64,000 nt of DNA from Pseudoxanthomonas sacheonensis (GTDB taxonomy: Bacteria; Pseudomonadota; Gammaproteobacteria; Xanthomonadales; Xanthomonadaceae), in assembly GCF_010093305.1 (NCBI RefSeq), contig NZ_PDWS01000002.1, positions 186,001-250,000 of the forward strand. The letters are read 5' to 3'. Shown here one piece after another: positions 26,644-35,357 of the stretch. Every line of letters begins with the position of its first letter. The stretch's first letter is position 1. The notes beneath the pieces are model-generated. The model saw nothing but the letters and a program-made list of their open reading frames with translations, had not been told where the DNA came from and made no database searches. The translations under genes were made by a program, and so were the position numbers.

Positions 26644-27140
26644 ATTGCTCCTGGAGCCGCCCGCACCACGATCCGGGTCGCCGGACCGCGGCGGTTGTCG
26701 CGGGTGACCGCCCGCACGTCGACCTGCAGGTCGATGGTCTTCTGCTGGGCCGGCGCGCCTTCCTGCCACATGAACAGGAAATCGCTGCTGCGTCCATCGA
26801 CGGGAGCCTGTATCGGCCCCTCGGGGAAGATCGCATAAGGCTGGCTGCCTGAAACCACTTCGAACTCGAACCCCAGGTCGCGCAGCTTGTGCTTCCCGCG
26901 AGGCCATTCCAGCGCCACCGAAAGCAAGCCTGTGTCGTCGCAGGACGCATGCTTGGGCCCGATGCCGCGAACTATTTCCTTTACCGCCACCACGGGCGCG
27001 GGAATCTCGCCGTCGGTCGTTTCGGCAGACCCATTGCCCGCGTCCAACGCGAACGGCGTCAGCCTGTTGGTCATCCCGCACGCATATACATGCGGTGCGG
27101 CCAATAGCGCGCACAGCATGACCGTCCACTTGCCCTTCAT
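26640..27140 (-). CDS. Exported protein of unknown function
   Basis: A 166-residue protein with a signal peptide (about 1-19; MKGKWTVMLCALLAAPHVYA). The mature part has an N-terminal Cys, a further Cys in ASCDDTG and beta-rich sequence; no family recognised. The ATG at 27140 was chosen over 27188 because it opens the signal peptide and follows a purine-rich GAGGGG. The gene ends ...PGAM with the TAG stop lying in a family C GTAG head, so the C-terminus may have been created by repeat insertion. Confidence 0.65.
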   Translation of the reverse strand: MKGKWTVMLCALLAAPHVYACGMTNRLTPFALDAGNGSAETTDGEIPAPVVAVKEIVRGIGPKHASCDDTGLLSVALEWPRGKHKLRDLGFEFEVVSGSQPYAIFPEGPIQAPVDGRSSDFLFMWQEGAPAQQKTIDLQVDVRAVTRDNRRGPATRIVVRAAPGAM

Positions 27141-27240
27141 AGGAGACCCCTCCCCCAATCGGATGTGTCTGTACTTCGGCCGCCCCACTTCGCGGCCACC
27201 GGAAGCATACCCCTTTCCGGTCGAGCCGAGTCAAGCAGGC

Positions 27241-28008
27241 TCAGACCACGAACTGCTCGCTCAGGATGCGCTCTTCCAGGTTGTGTTCCGGATCGAACAG
27301 CAGCGTCACCGTGCGCTCGCGGGATTCGCGGATGGTGACTTCCACCACGTCGCGCACTTCGTGCGAATCGGCGGTGACGCTGACCGGACGTTTGTAGGGA
27401 TCCAGCACGCGGAAGCGCACTTCGGTGTCGGCCTTGAGGATGGCGCCACGCCAGCGGCGCGGGCGATACGGCGCGATAGGAGTCAGGGCGATGGTGTGCG
27501 AGCCCAACGGCAGGATCGGGCCGTGCGCTGAAAAATTGTAAGCCGTGCTTCCGGCCGGAGAAGCCACCAGCACCCCGTCGCAGACCAGTTCATCGACTCG
27601 CGTCTGGCCGTTGAGGTCGATGCTCAGATGCGCCGCCTGCCGGGTCTGGCGCAACAACGAAACCTCGTTGTAGGCCAGCGAGCCGATGCTGGCGCCCGAC
27701 TCGGTGAGCGCCAGCATTTCCAGCGGGCGCAGTTTGGCGGGCTCGGCCGCGGCGATGCGATCGAGAAGGCCTTCGTCGCGGTAGTGATTCATGAGGAAGC
27801 CGACCGTACCCAGCTTCATGCCGAACACCGGTTTGCCCAGGCCACCATGGCGATGCAGGGTCTGCAGCATGAACCCGTCCCCGCCCAGCGCGCAGAGCAC
27901 GTCGGCCTCTTCCGGTTCGCAGGCGCCATGAAGCGCGGTCATTTGCACCAGCGCCTGTTGTGCTTCTTCGGCGGGACTGGCGAGAAAGGCGATGCGGGGC
28001 GTAGTCAT
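27241..28008 (-). CDS. nadK: NAD kinase
   Basis: A 255-residue ATP-NAD kinase making NADP. The catalytic GGDG motif is in [14 protein letters not shown], the NAD site in YNEVSLLRQ and the conserved [22 protein letters not shown]. Slightly shorter than E. coli NadK (292 aa), as in other Xanthomonadaceae. It lies between the exported unknown and gdhB on the same strand, separated from gdhB by a REP pair. Confidence 0.95.
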   Translation of the reverse strand: MTTPRIAFLASPAEEAQQALVQMTALHGACEPEEADVLCALGGDGFMLQTLHRHGGLGKPVFGMKLGTVGFLMNHYRDEGLLDRIAAAEPAKLRPLEMLALTESGASIGSLAYNEVSLLRQTRQAAHLSIDLNGQTRVDELVCDGVLVASPAGSTAYNFSAHGPILPLGSHTIALTPIAPYRPRRWRGAILKADTEVRFRVLDPYKRPVSVTADSHEVRDVVEVTIRESRERTVTLLFDPEHNLEERILSEQFVV

Positions 28009-28038
28009 GGCGGCAGCATAACCGGTCTCCCCATCAAT

Positions 28039-28111
28039 GTAGGAGCGGGCCCTGCCCGCGACGCTTTTGTCGTGCGAAACGAAAAGCGTCGCGGGCAGGG
28101 CCCGCTCCTAC
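28039..28111. repeat. Inverted pair of GTAG REP elements, family D
   Basis: Arms of GTAGGAGCGGGCCCTGCCCG and complement at both ends; the inner flanks (GCGACGCTTTT and AAAAGCGTCGC) pair as well, giving a single long hairpin. It lies seven bases after the gdhB stop codon, between gdhB and nadK, and may terminate gdhB transcription. Confidence 0.9.
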
Positions 28112-28118
28112 AAGGGGC

Positions 28119-31100
28119 TCAGTGCTTGGTGGACAGTTGCGATAGACGCTGGACCGCGACGGAGGCCGTCGGATAGTCGAGCGTCTTCTGCGCCGCCAGT
28201 TCGTTGAGCATCGCCAGGGTGAAGCGCAAGAGAGCGTCGTCGCGTCCGATCCAGTTCTGGACCTTGGCATCGGCATTGGCGCCCGGCATCGACAGCACCT
28301 GGTCGGTAAGCAGGCGCTGCTGCAGGGCGAGTTCGTCGCGCAATACGCCGCGCGCCACCGCGTGCCAGCGGCCGTCGACCTGCAATGCGTCTATCTGGTC
28401 GAACAGCCAGGGCAGGTGCAGCGCTTCGCCCAGGCGGTAGTGGACCTTGGACACTTCCGCGGGCTTGAGCTTGCGCGCACGCGCCAGTTCGATGATGTCG
28501 CTGGACGGCTCAAGGTACGGCAACGCCGCCAGCTGGCCGGCGAGCGCGGGCGGCAAGCCCTTCTCCTTCCAGTCCTGCAGGCTGGCCTCGTAGGCAGGAC
28601 GCAGGGAAGCGGGCAACACGCCGTCGGCCGCACGGATCTCGTTGTAACCGTCGTGGTAGCGCGCCACCGCCGTGGCGATATCGGGAATGGCGCCCGGGCG
28701 GCTCAGCAACCAGCGCGTGAACGAACGCTGCAGCGACCAGATCACCTGCAGGGCGTCGATCTGCACGGGTTCGGGCACCTTGCCGTCCAACGCATCGATC
28801 TGGGTCCACAGGGCGCGGGCGTCCAGGGTTTCGCGGGTGATGGTGAACGCCTTGGCCACTTCGGCCGGACTACGCCCGGTGTCTTCCTGCATGCGCAGCA
28901 GGAAGGTCGCGCCCATGCGGTTGATGGTGGAATTGGTCACTGCGGTGGCGATGATTTCGCGCTTGAGGCGGTGCTTCTCCATTTCGTTGGCGTATTTCCT
29001 CTGCAACGGCTCGGGGAAGTAGCGCTGCAGTTCCTTGGACAGGTAAGCGTCCTCGGGAATGTCAGAATCCAGCAACTGTTGGTAAACCACCAGCTTGGAA
29101 TAGGACAGCAGCACCGCCAGTTCCGGACGGGTCAGCCCCTGTCCACGCACCTTGCGCTCCGCCAGCTCCGCATCGGAGGGCAGGAACTCGATCTGCCGGT
29201 CCAGCAGGCCCTGCGATTCCAGGGTCTGGATGAAGTGCTGCTTGGAGCCCAGGCGCGAGACGCTCATCCGCTCCATCAGGCTGATGGCCTGGTTCTGGCG
29301 GTAGTTGTCGAACAGCACCAGATCGGCCACCTCGTCCGTCATCGACGCAAGCAGTTTGTTGCGCGCCTCGAAGGTCAGCTTCTTGGACTGCACCACGCCG
29401 TTGAGCAGGATCTTGATGTTGACCTCGTGGTCGGAGGTATCCACGCCGGCGGAGTTGTCGATGAAGTCGGTATTGAGCAGCACGCCGTGCTGTGCGGCCT
29501 CGATGCGGCCGAGCTGGGTCAGGCCCAGGTTGCCGCCCTCGCCAACCACCTTGCAGCGCAGGTCGCTGCCGTTGACGCGCAATGCATTGTTGGCGCGGTC
29601 GCCGACGTCGGTGTGCTGTTCGCTGCTGGCCTTGACGTAGACGCCGATGCCGCCGTTCCACAGCAGGTCCACCGGCGACTTCAGGATCGCGCTCATCAGT
29701 TCGTTCGGCGACAGCGACTTCACGTCTTCGGCCAGGTCCAGCGAAGCGCGGACTTCGGGGCTGATGGCGATAGCCTTCAGCGTGCGCGGATAGACGCCGC
29801 CGCCCTTGGAGATCAGGTTGACGTCGTAATCGGCCCAGCTTGAACGCGGCATCTGGAACATGCGCTGGCGCTCCTTGAACGAACGCGCCGCATTGGGATT
29901 CGGATCCAGGAAAATATGGCGATGGTCGAACGCCGCGACCAGGCGGATATGTTCGGACAGCAGCATGCCGTTGCCGAACACATCGCCCGACATGTCGCCG
30001 ATGCCGGCGCAGGTGAAATCCTCGGTCTGCGAATTGCGGCCCATGGCGCGGAAGTGGCGCATGACCGATTCCCAGGCGCCCTTGGCGGTGATGCCCATGC
30101 CCTTGTGGTCGTAGCCGACCGAGCCGCCGGACGCGAACGCGTCGCCCATCCAGAAACCATGCGCGATGGCCAGGCCGTTGGCGATGTCGGAGAAGGTCGC
30201 CGTGCCCTTGTCCGCGGCGACGACCAGGTACGGATCGTCGTTGTCGTGGCGGACCACGTCCGGCGGCGGCACGATCTTGTTGCCGACTATGTTGTCGGTG
30301 ATGTCCAGCAAGCTCTGGATGAACATCTTGTAGCAGGCGATACCCTCGGCCAGCACCGCGTCACGATCGCCGCCGACCGGCGACTGCTTGACGAAGAAGC
30401 CGCCCTTGGCGCCGACCGGCACGATCACCGTGTTCTTCACCATCTGCGCCTTGACCAGGCCCAGCACCTCGGTACGGAAATCCTCGCGCCGGTCGGACCA
30501 GCGCAGACCGCCGCGCGCCACCGGACCGAAACGCAGGTGCACACCTTCCACGCGCGGGCCGTACACGAAGATTTCGCGGTACGGGCGCGGCTTGGGCAGG
30601 TCCGGCACCTTCGCCGAATCCAGCTTGAAGCTGATCGTATGCGCGGGCAGGCCGTCGGCGCTCTTCTGGTAATAGTTGGTGCGCAGAGTGGCCTCGATCA
30701 CGCCCATGAAGCTGCGCAGGATGCGGTCTTCGTCCAGGCTGGAGACGCGGTCCATCAGCTTGAGCAGGGTCTTGTGGGTGGCTTCGACCTGGTGCTCGCG
30801 GCCTCCGCCGCGCATTTCGATCACGTACTGCAGCGACTTGAGCGTGGCTTCGTCGCCGGCCGCCAGGGCGCGCAACTGCTGCGCGAAACGTTCCTGGCCC
30901 TGCTTGATCTCGGCCTTGCTTTCCTTGCCCGTGCAGGGATCGAAGCGCGCCTCGAAAAGCTCCACCAGCAGCCTGGCCAACAGCGGATAGCGGTTCAGCG
31001 TCTCCTCTACGTAACTCTGCGAGAACGGCACGCCGGTCTGCATCAGGTATTTGCAATAACCGCGCAACAGCGCGACCTGGCGCCATTCCATGCTGGCGCC

Positions 31101-33176
31101 CAGCACCAGGCGATTGAACCCGTCGTTCTCGGCGTCGCCGCGCCAGATGCGCGCGAACGCTTCCTCGAAAGCCGCGTTGCGGGCTTCCACATCGATCTCG
31201 CCGAAGGTGGACTCGACTTCGAATTCCTGGATGTAGACCGGACTGTTGTCCACTTCCAGCCGGTACGGATGTTCGGAGATCACGCGCAGGCCCATGTTCT
31301 CCATCAACGGCAGGGCGTCGGAGAGCGGCAGGTCGCTGTTGCGGCGATAAAGGTTGAGCCGCAGCCTGCCCTCGCCCTCACGCTGGCGGCGCGATAGATG
31401 CAGGCTCAGGCGCAGGTCGTCAGGGCCGTTGAGCGCAGCGAGTTGCTCCACATCGTTGGCGGCGATATCGGGAGATACGGTTTCGATATAGCCAGCGGGC
31501 AAGGCGCGTGCATAGCTGCCCGAGAGTTTCAGGCCATCGGATTCGCCATGGCGCGCGATCAGGATTTCGCGCAGATCGTCCTGCCAGTTGCGCAGCAGGT
31601 GCGCCAGACGCGCTTCGAGTTCGGCGGTGTCGACATCGACCTGCTCGCCCGCGCGCGGGCGCACCACCAGATGCAGCTGCGCCAGCGGCGATTCGCCCAG
31701 CTGCACGTTGGTGTCCACGTATTCGCCGTGCAGCGCTTCCTTCAACAAAGCCTCGATGCGCAAGCGCACGTCGGTATTGAAACGTTCGCGCGGAATGTAG
31801 ACCAGCGCCGAGAAGAACCGGCCGTAACGGTCGCGGCGCAGGAACAGCTTGCTGCGCACGCGTTCCTGCAAGCCCAGGATGCCCAGGCTGGTGCGGCTGA
31901 GTTCGTCTTCGTTGGACTGGAACAGTTCCTCGCGCGGCAGCGTTTCCAGGATATGGCGCAAGGCTTTACCGCTGTGGCTGCTGGGCGACAGGCCGGATTG
32001 GCGCATGACGTGTTCGTGGCGCTCGCGCACCAGCGGGATTTCCCAAGGGCGGCGGTTGTAGGCGCTGGAGGTGTACAGGCCGATGAAGCGCTGCTCGGCC
32101 ACCGGATTGCCCTTGGCGTCGAATTCCAGCACGCCGATATAGTCCATGTTGCCGGGGCGGTGCACGCTGGAGCGGGCGTTGGTCTTGGTCAGGATCAGCG
32201 TATCCACCGAACCCGATTGCGGCATGTAATGGGCGGCCAGCGACTTCACGTTGCGCGCGGTCGATTGGCCCTTGCCGCGCAGCAGGCCCAGGCCGCCCCC
32301 GGTCGCCTCCAGAATCCGTTCGCCGTCCTTGCGTTCGATGCGGTATTCGCGATAGCCGAAGAAGGTGAAGTGGTCGTCGGCGGCCCAGCGCAGGAATTCC
32401 TGCGCCTCGCGACGGCCGGCGTCGTTGACCGGCATGCGGCGCGTGGCCAGTTCTTCGGCCAGCGCCAGCATTTTGTCGCGCATCGCGCTCCAGTCCTGCA
32501 CGATGGAGCGCACTTCGCCCAGCACCTTGCGCACGCGGGCTTCGATCACCGGCATCTGTTCGGCGGGCTGACGGTCGATCTCCAGCAGCATCAGCGATTC
32601 GGAATTACCCTCGCCCACCGCGGTCAGCTTGCCGGCCTTGTCGCGGGTGAAGCGCAGCAACGGATGCCCAAGCACGTGCACGCCGATACCGGCCTCGGCC
32701 ATGGCCATGCTTACCGAATCGACCAGGAACGGCATATCGTCGTTGACGATCTGCAGCACCGTGTGCGGCGACTCCCAACCGTTGGCTTTCACAGTGGCGT
32801 TGAACACGCGCACGTTGGCGGCGCCCGGCTTGCGCACGCGCGCGAAATCCAGCATGTCGCAGGCCAGCGCAGCCCAGGCTTCGGGCGTGTGGTGCGGGTA
32901 TTCGTCGTCTTCCATCCGCTTGTAGAACGACTCGGCGAAGGCCTTGGCTTCGGCCTGACGCGCGGCGGGCAAACGCTTGCGGATGGCAGTGAAGATGGGT
33001 TCGAGCGAGAAGCCCGGAGCGGGCTTGGCTGGCGCCGCTTTCGCTGCAGTGGCCTTGGTCGCTTTGGTGGTCTTGGCCGCGGTGGCCTGGGTGCCGCTGA
33101 TCGCGGATTCTGGCTTGGAAGCGGACTTCGCGTTCTTTTTGGGTGCGGTTTTTTTCGGTTTGCGAACAGCGTTCAT
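28119..33176 (-). CDS. gdhB: NAD-specific glutamate dehydrogenase, large GdhB type
   Basis: A 1685-residue enzyme of the large (about 180 kDa) NAD-glutamate dehydrogenase family, which deaminates glutamate to 2-oxoglutarate. The catalytic part lies in the C-terminal half, with VARGGLRWSDRREDFRTEV, the substrate region VGAKGGFFVK, and a nucleotide-binding domain around CKVVGEGGNLGLTQLGRIE. The N-terminal half holds the regulatory ACT-like segments typical of the family. The first 60 residues form a Lys/Ala-rich tail with repeats such as KATKATAAKAAPAKPAPG, absent from most relatives. No frame breaks over 5 kb. Transcribed alone; the 280-base gap to tetR holds a possible TACAAT -10 box at 33212-33217. 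Confidence 0.95.
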   Translation of the reverse strand: MNAVRKPKKTAPKKNAKSASKPESAISGTQATAAKTTKATKATAAKAAPAKPAPGFSLEPIFTAIRKRLPAARQAEAKAFAESFYKRMEDDEYPHHTPEAWAALACDMLDFARVRKPGAANVRVFNATVKANGWESPHTVLQIVNDDMPFLVDSVSMAMAEAGIGVHVLGHPLLRFTRDKAGKLTAVGEGNSESLMLLEIDRQPAEQMPVIEARVRKVLGEVRSIVQDWSAMRDKMLALAEELATRRMPVNDAGRREAQEFLRWAADDHFTFFGYREYRIERKDGERILEATGGGLGLLRGKGQSTARNVKSLAAHYMPQSGSVDTLILTKTNARSSVHRPGNMDYIGVLEFDAKGNPVAEQRFIGLYTSSAYNRRPWEIPLVRERHEHVMRQSGLSPSSHSGKALRHILETLPREELFQSNEDELSRTSLGILGLQERVRSKLFLRRDRYGRFFSALVYIPRERFNTDVRLRIEALLKEALHGEYVDTNVQLGESPLAQLHLVVRPRAGEQVDVDTAELEARLAHLLRNWQDDLREILIARHGESDGLKLSGSYARALPAGYIETVSPDIAANDVEQLAALNGPDDLRLSLHLSRRQREGEGRLRLNLYRRNSDLPLSDALPLMENMGLRVISEHPYRLEVDNSPVYIQEFEVESTFGEIDVEARNAAFEEAFARIWRGDAENDGFNRLVLGASMEWRQVALLRGYCKYLMQTGVPFSQSYVEETLNRYPLLARLLVELFEARFDPCTGKESKAEIKQGQERFAQQLRALAAGDEATLKSLQYVIEMRGGGREHQVEATHKTLLKLMDRVSSLDEDRILRSFMGVIEATLRTNYYQKSADGLPAHTISFKLDSAKVPDLPKPRPYREIFVYGPRVEGVHLRFGPVARGGLRWSDRREDFRTEVLGLVKAQMVKNTVIVPVGAKGGFFVKQSPVGGDRDAVLAEGIACYKMFIQSLLDITDNIVGNKIVPPPDVVRHDNDDPYLVVAADKGTATFSDIANGLAIAHGFWMGDAFASGGSVGYDHKGMGITAKGAWESVMRHFRAMGRNSQTEDFTCAGIGDMSGDVFGNGMLLSEHIRLVAAFDHRHIFLDPNPNAARSFKERQRMFQMPRSSWADYDVNLISKGGGVYPRTLKAIAISPEVRASLDLAEDVKSLSPNELMSAILKSPVDLLWNGGIGVYVKASSEQHTDVGDRANNALRVNGSDLRCKVVGEGGNLGLTQLGRIEAAQHGVLLNTDFIDNSAGVDTSDHEVNIKILLNGVVQSKKLTFEARNKLLASMTDEVADLVLFDNYRQNQAISLMERMSVSRLGSKQHFIQTLESQGLLDRQIEFLPSDAELAERKVRGQGLTRPELAVLLSYSKLVVYQQLLDSDIPEDAYLSKELQRYFPEPLQRKYANEMEKHRLKREIIATAVTNSTINRMGATFLLRMQEDTGRSPAEVAKAFTITRETLDARALWTQIDALDGKVPEPVQIDALQVIWSLQRSFTRWLLSRPGAIPDIATAVARYHDGYNEIRAADGVLPASLRPAYEASLQDWKEKGLPPALAGQLAALPYLEPSSDIIELARARKLKPAEVSKVHYRLGEALHLPWLFDQIDALQVDGRWHAVARGVLRDELALQQRLLTDQVLSMPGANADAKVQNWIGRDDALLRFTLAMLNELAAQKTLDYPTASVAVQRLSQLSTKH

Positions 33177-33418
33177 GCAGGCCGTGACTCTGTGTTTGTA
33201 GGCAGTCGTTCATTGTAGCCTCGCGGGCGATGACAGCCTTGTTGCGCGGCCGCAAATATCGGGGTGGCTTCATCGAGGAATCAGCGGTCTGCTGGTAGGC
33301 CGATGGCGGTCGATTCGGAACATGCGTACCCCTTCGCTTTTCGAACAAGCCCCGGCCCTGGGATCGATGAATTGCCCATGCGGGTATCGAAACGAACCCT
33401 GCTTGGGCTCCAAAGGGC

Positions 33419-33450
33419 TGGTCAAATTCTGAACTGGACGGTATAGTCCA
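33419..33450 (+). promoter_or_regulatory. Promoter and likely TetR operator before the RND operon
   Basis: A -35-like TGGTCA (33419-33424), a 17-base spacer and a -10-like TATAGT (33442-33447). A palindrome TGGAC-N6-GTCCA (33435-33450) covers the -10 box, as expected of an autorepressor site. Transcription from here would begin within a few bases of the tetR ATG at 33457, and there is no ribosome site in between, so a leaderless mRNA is possible. Confidence 0.5.
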
Positions 33451-33456
33451 ATTCTT

Positions 33457-34122
33457 ATGCCCCCCTCCCCCAAGCCTTCTCCTGCCTTGCGGCGCCGCCA
33501 ACGCGTGCACGACGCCGTGCGGGAGTTGATGGCCGAACAGGGCTTCCGGATCAGCATGGACGCGGTGGCCGCCCGCGCCGGCTGCTCCAAGCAGACCCTG
33601 TATTCGTACTTCGGCAGCAAGCAGGAGCTGATGCGCAGCGTCATGCAGGAACACCTGGACATGGCCACCGCCCGCCTGGACAACCAACACGGCGATCTAC
33701 GCACGGCCCTGCTAGCTTTCGCGATGGAACACCTGCAGCGCCTGTCGGAGCCGCACGTGATCGTCACCTGCCAACTCTTGAGCGCGGAGGCTGCCCTGTT
33801 CCCCGAAGAGGCCCGGACCCTGTACCGCGACAGTTGCGACACCCTGCAGCAGCGCCTGGCCGAATGGCTGGAGCAGGCCATGCGCCGCGGACAGCTCAGG
33901 CATGACGATCCGCACTGCGCCTCGGAACTTTTGCTGGGCATGATCGTCGGCCTGGATTTCGAGCGCCAACGCTTCGCCGTGCCGCATCGCGACACCGATG
34001 CCGCGCGTGGGCACTGGACCGAATTCGCTGTCGATGCCTTCCTGCGCGCGTTCGCACCGGATGCGCGCGCCCTGTCTGCAGCTTCTCCTGTCGCTTTTCT
34101 TTCTCCCGTACCCAAGTCTTGA
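33457..34122 (+). CDS. TetR-family regulator of the RND efflux operon
   Basis: A 221-residue TetR/AcrR-type repressor. The helix-turn-helix is at about residues 30-55 (ISMDAVAARAGCSKQTLYSYFGSKQEL), and the C-terminal ligand-binding domain resembles the AcrR-like type. It is immediately upstream of, and on the same strand as, an adaptor/permease pair, so it most likely controls that pump. The adaptor ATG lies 14 bases after the tetR stop. The start codon has no Shine-Dalgarno sequence. Confidence 0.9.
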   Translation: MPPSPKPSPALRRRQRVHDAVRELMAEQGFRISMDAVAARAGCSKQTLYSYFGSKQELMRSVMQEHLDMATARLDNQHGDLRTALLAFAMEHLQRLSEPHVIVTCQLLSAEAALFPEEARTLYRDSCDTLQQRLAEWLEQAMRRGQLRHDDPHCASELLLGMIVGLDFERQRFAVPHRDTDAARGHWTEFAVDAFLRAFAPDARALSAASPVAFLSPVPKS

Positions 34123-34136
34123 CCCGGAGTTCCCCC

Positions 34137-35342
34137 ATGACCCCCACTCTTCGCCCCATCGCCTTGAGCGCCGCATTGCTTCTGGCCCTGGCCGCCTGCA
34201 AGAAGCAGGAGCAGCCCGCACCGCCGCCGCCGGAAGTCGGGGTGGTCGCCGCAGCGCCGCAGACGGTGCCGCTGCAGCGCGATCTGGTCGGCCGCCTGGC
34301 CCCGTACCGCAGCTCCGATGTGCGCGCCCGCGTACCCGGCGTGCTGACCAAGCGCGTGTACCAGGAAGGCAGCGATGTGAAGGAAGGACAGGTGCTGTTC
34401 CTGATCGACCCCGCTCCGCTGCAGGCTTCCCTGAGCGCAAGCCAGGCGCAGCTGGCGTCGGCGCAGGCCAGCTATACCAACGCGCATATCGCCGCCGAGC
34501 GCGCGCGTCAGCTGATTGGCCAGAAGTTCATTTCCAAGTCCGACCTGGACAACGCCGAAGCGGCCGAGCGCAGCGCCGCGGCGGCGGTGCAGTCGGCCAA
34601 GGCCGGGGTGACCAGTTCGCGCATCAGCCTGGACTACGCCAGCGTGCGCGCGCCCATTTCCGGACGCGCGGGCAAACAGCAGGTCACCGAAGGCGCGCTG
34701 GTCGGACAGGGCGACGTGACCCTGCTGACCACCATCGACCAGATCGACCCGCTGTATGTCAATTTCTCGATGAGCGTTTCCGAGCTCGAAGCGCTGCGCA
34801 AGGCGCAGGGCGCCGGCAGCGTGGCGCTGCAGGGCAACGGCAAGGCGCAGGTGCAGGTGACGCTGGGAGACGGCAGCGTGTACGGCGAAACCGGCACGCT
34901 GGATTTCTCGGACGTGGTGGCGGATCCGCAGACCGGCGCGGTGTCGCTGCGGGCGCAGCTGCCCAATCCCGACAAGGCACTGCTGCCCGGCAGCTTCGTC
35001 ACTCTCAAAGCGACGCTGGGCGAGCAGAACAACGTGTTCCTGGTACCGCAAGCGGCGGTGCAGCGCGACACCATCGGCGCCTACGTGATGGTCGTCGGCA
35101 AGGACGGCAAGGTAGTGCGCAAGAACGTCGAGACTTCCGGTACCCGCGACGGCAAATGGCTGGTGACCTCCGGTCTGGCCGCAGGCGACCAGGTCATCGC
35201 CGCAGGCTTGCAGAAGGTCAAGGAAGGCGTATCCGCCAAGACGACGCCGTGGAATCCGAACGCAGCCCCGGCCGGCGCTCCGAACGCCGCCAAACCCGAT
35301 GCGCAGCCGAAGGGCGAAAAGCCCGCCGCGCAGCAGAACTGA
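34137..35342 (+). CDS. RND efflux periplasmic adaptor, lipoprotein (AcrA/MexA type)
   Basis: A 401-residue membrane-fusion protein that links an inner-membrane RND pump to an outer-membrane channel. Lipoprotein signal with LAAC and lipidated Cys21, then the lipoyl/beta-barrel/hairpin order of AcrA-like adaptors (SDVRARVPGVLTKRVYQEG, a coiled hairpin about 100-150, APISGRAGKQQVTEGALV). The C-terminus has a Pro/Ala/Lys-rich tail. The ATG at 34137 follows CGGAG; an upstream TTG in frame at 34119 is less likely. Fifteen bases separate it from the permease gene. Confidence 0.93.
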   Translation: MTPTLRPIALSAALLLALAACKKQEQPAPPPPEVGVVAAAPQTVPLQRDLVGRLAPYRSSDVRARVPGVLTKRVYQEGSDVKEGQVLFLIDPAPLQASLSASQAQLASAQASYTNAHIAAERARQLIGQKFISKSDLDNAEAAERSAAAAVQSAKAGVTSSRISLDYASVRAPISGRAGKQQVTEGALVGQGDVTLLTTIDQIDPLYVNFSMSVSELEALRKAQGAGSVALQGNGKAQVQVTLGDGSVYGETGTLDFSDVVADPQTGAVSLRAQLPNPDKALLPGSFVTLKATLGEQNNVFLVPQAAVQRDTIGAYVMVVGKDGKVVRKNVETSGTRDGKWLVTSGLAAGDQVIAAGLQKVKEGVSAKTTPWNPNAAPAGAPNAAKPDAQPKGEKPAAQQN

Positions 35343-35357
35343 CCGAGGCGCCAGACC

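Noticed and set aside
29916-31397. 493-aa plus-strand frame, and its neighbours at 28362 and 31398
   Set aside because: Antisense to the intact glutamate dehydrogenase gene; compositionally an antisense shadow.
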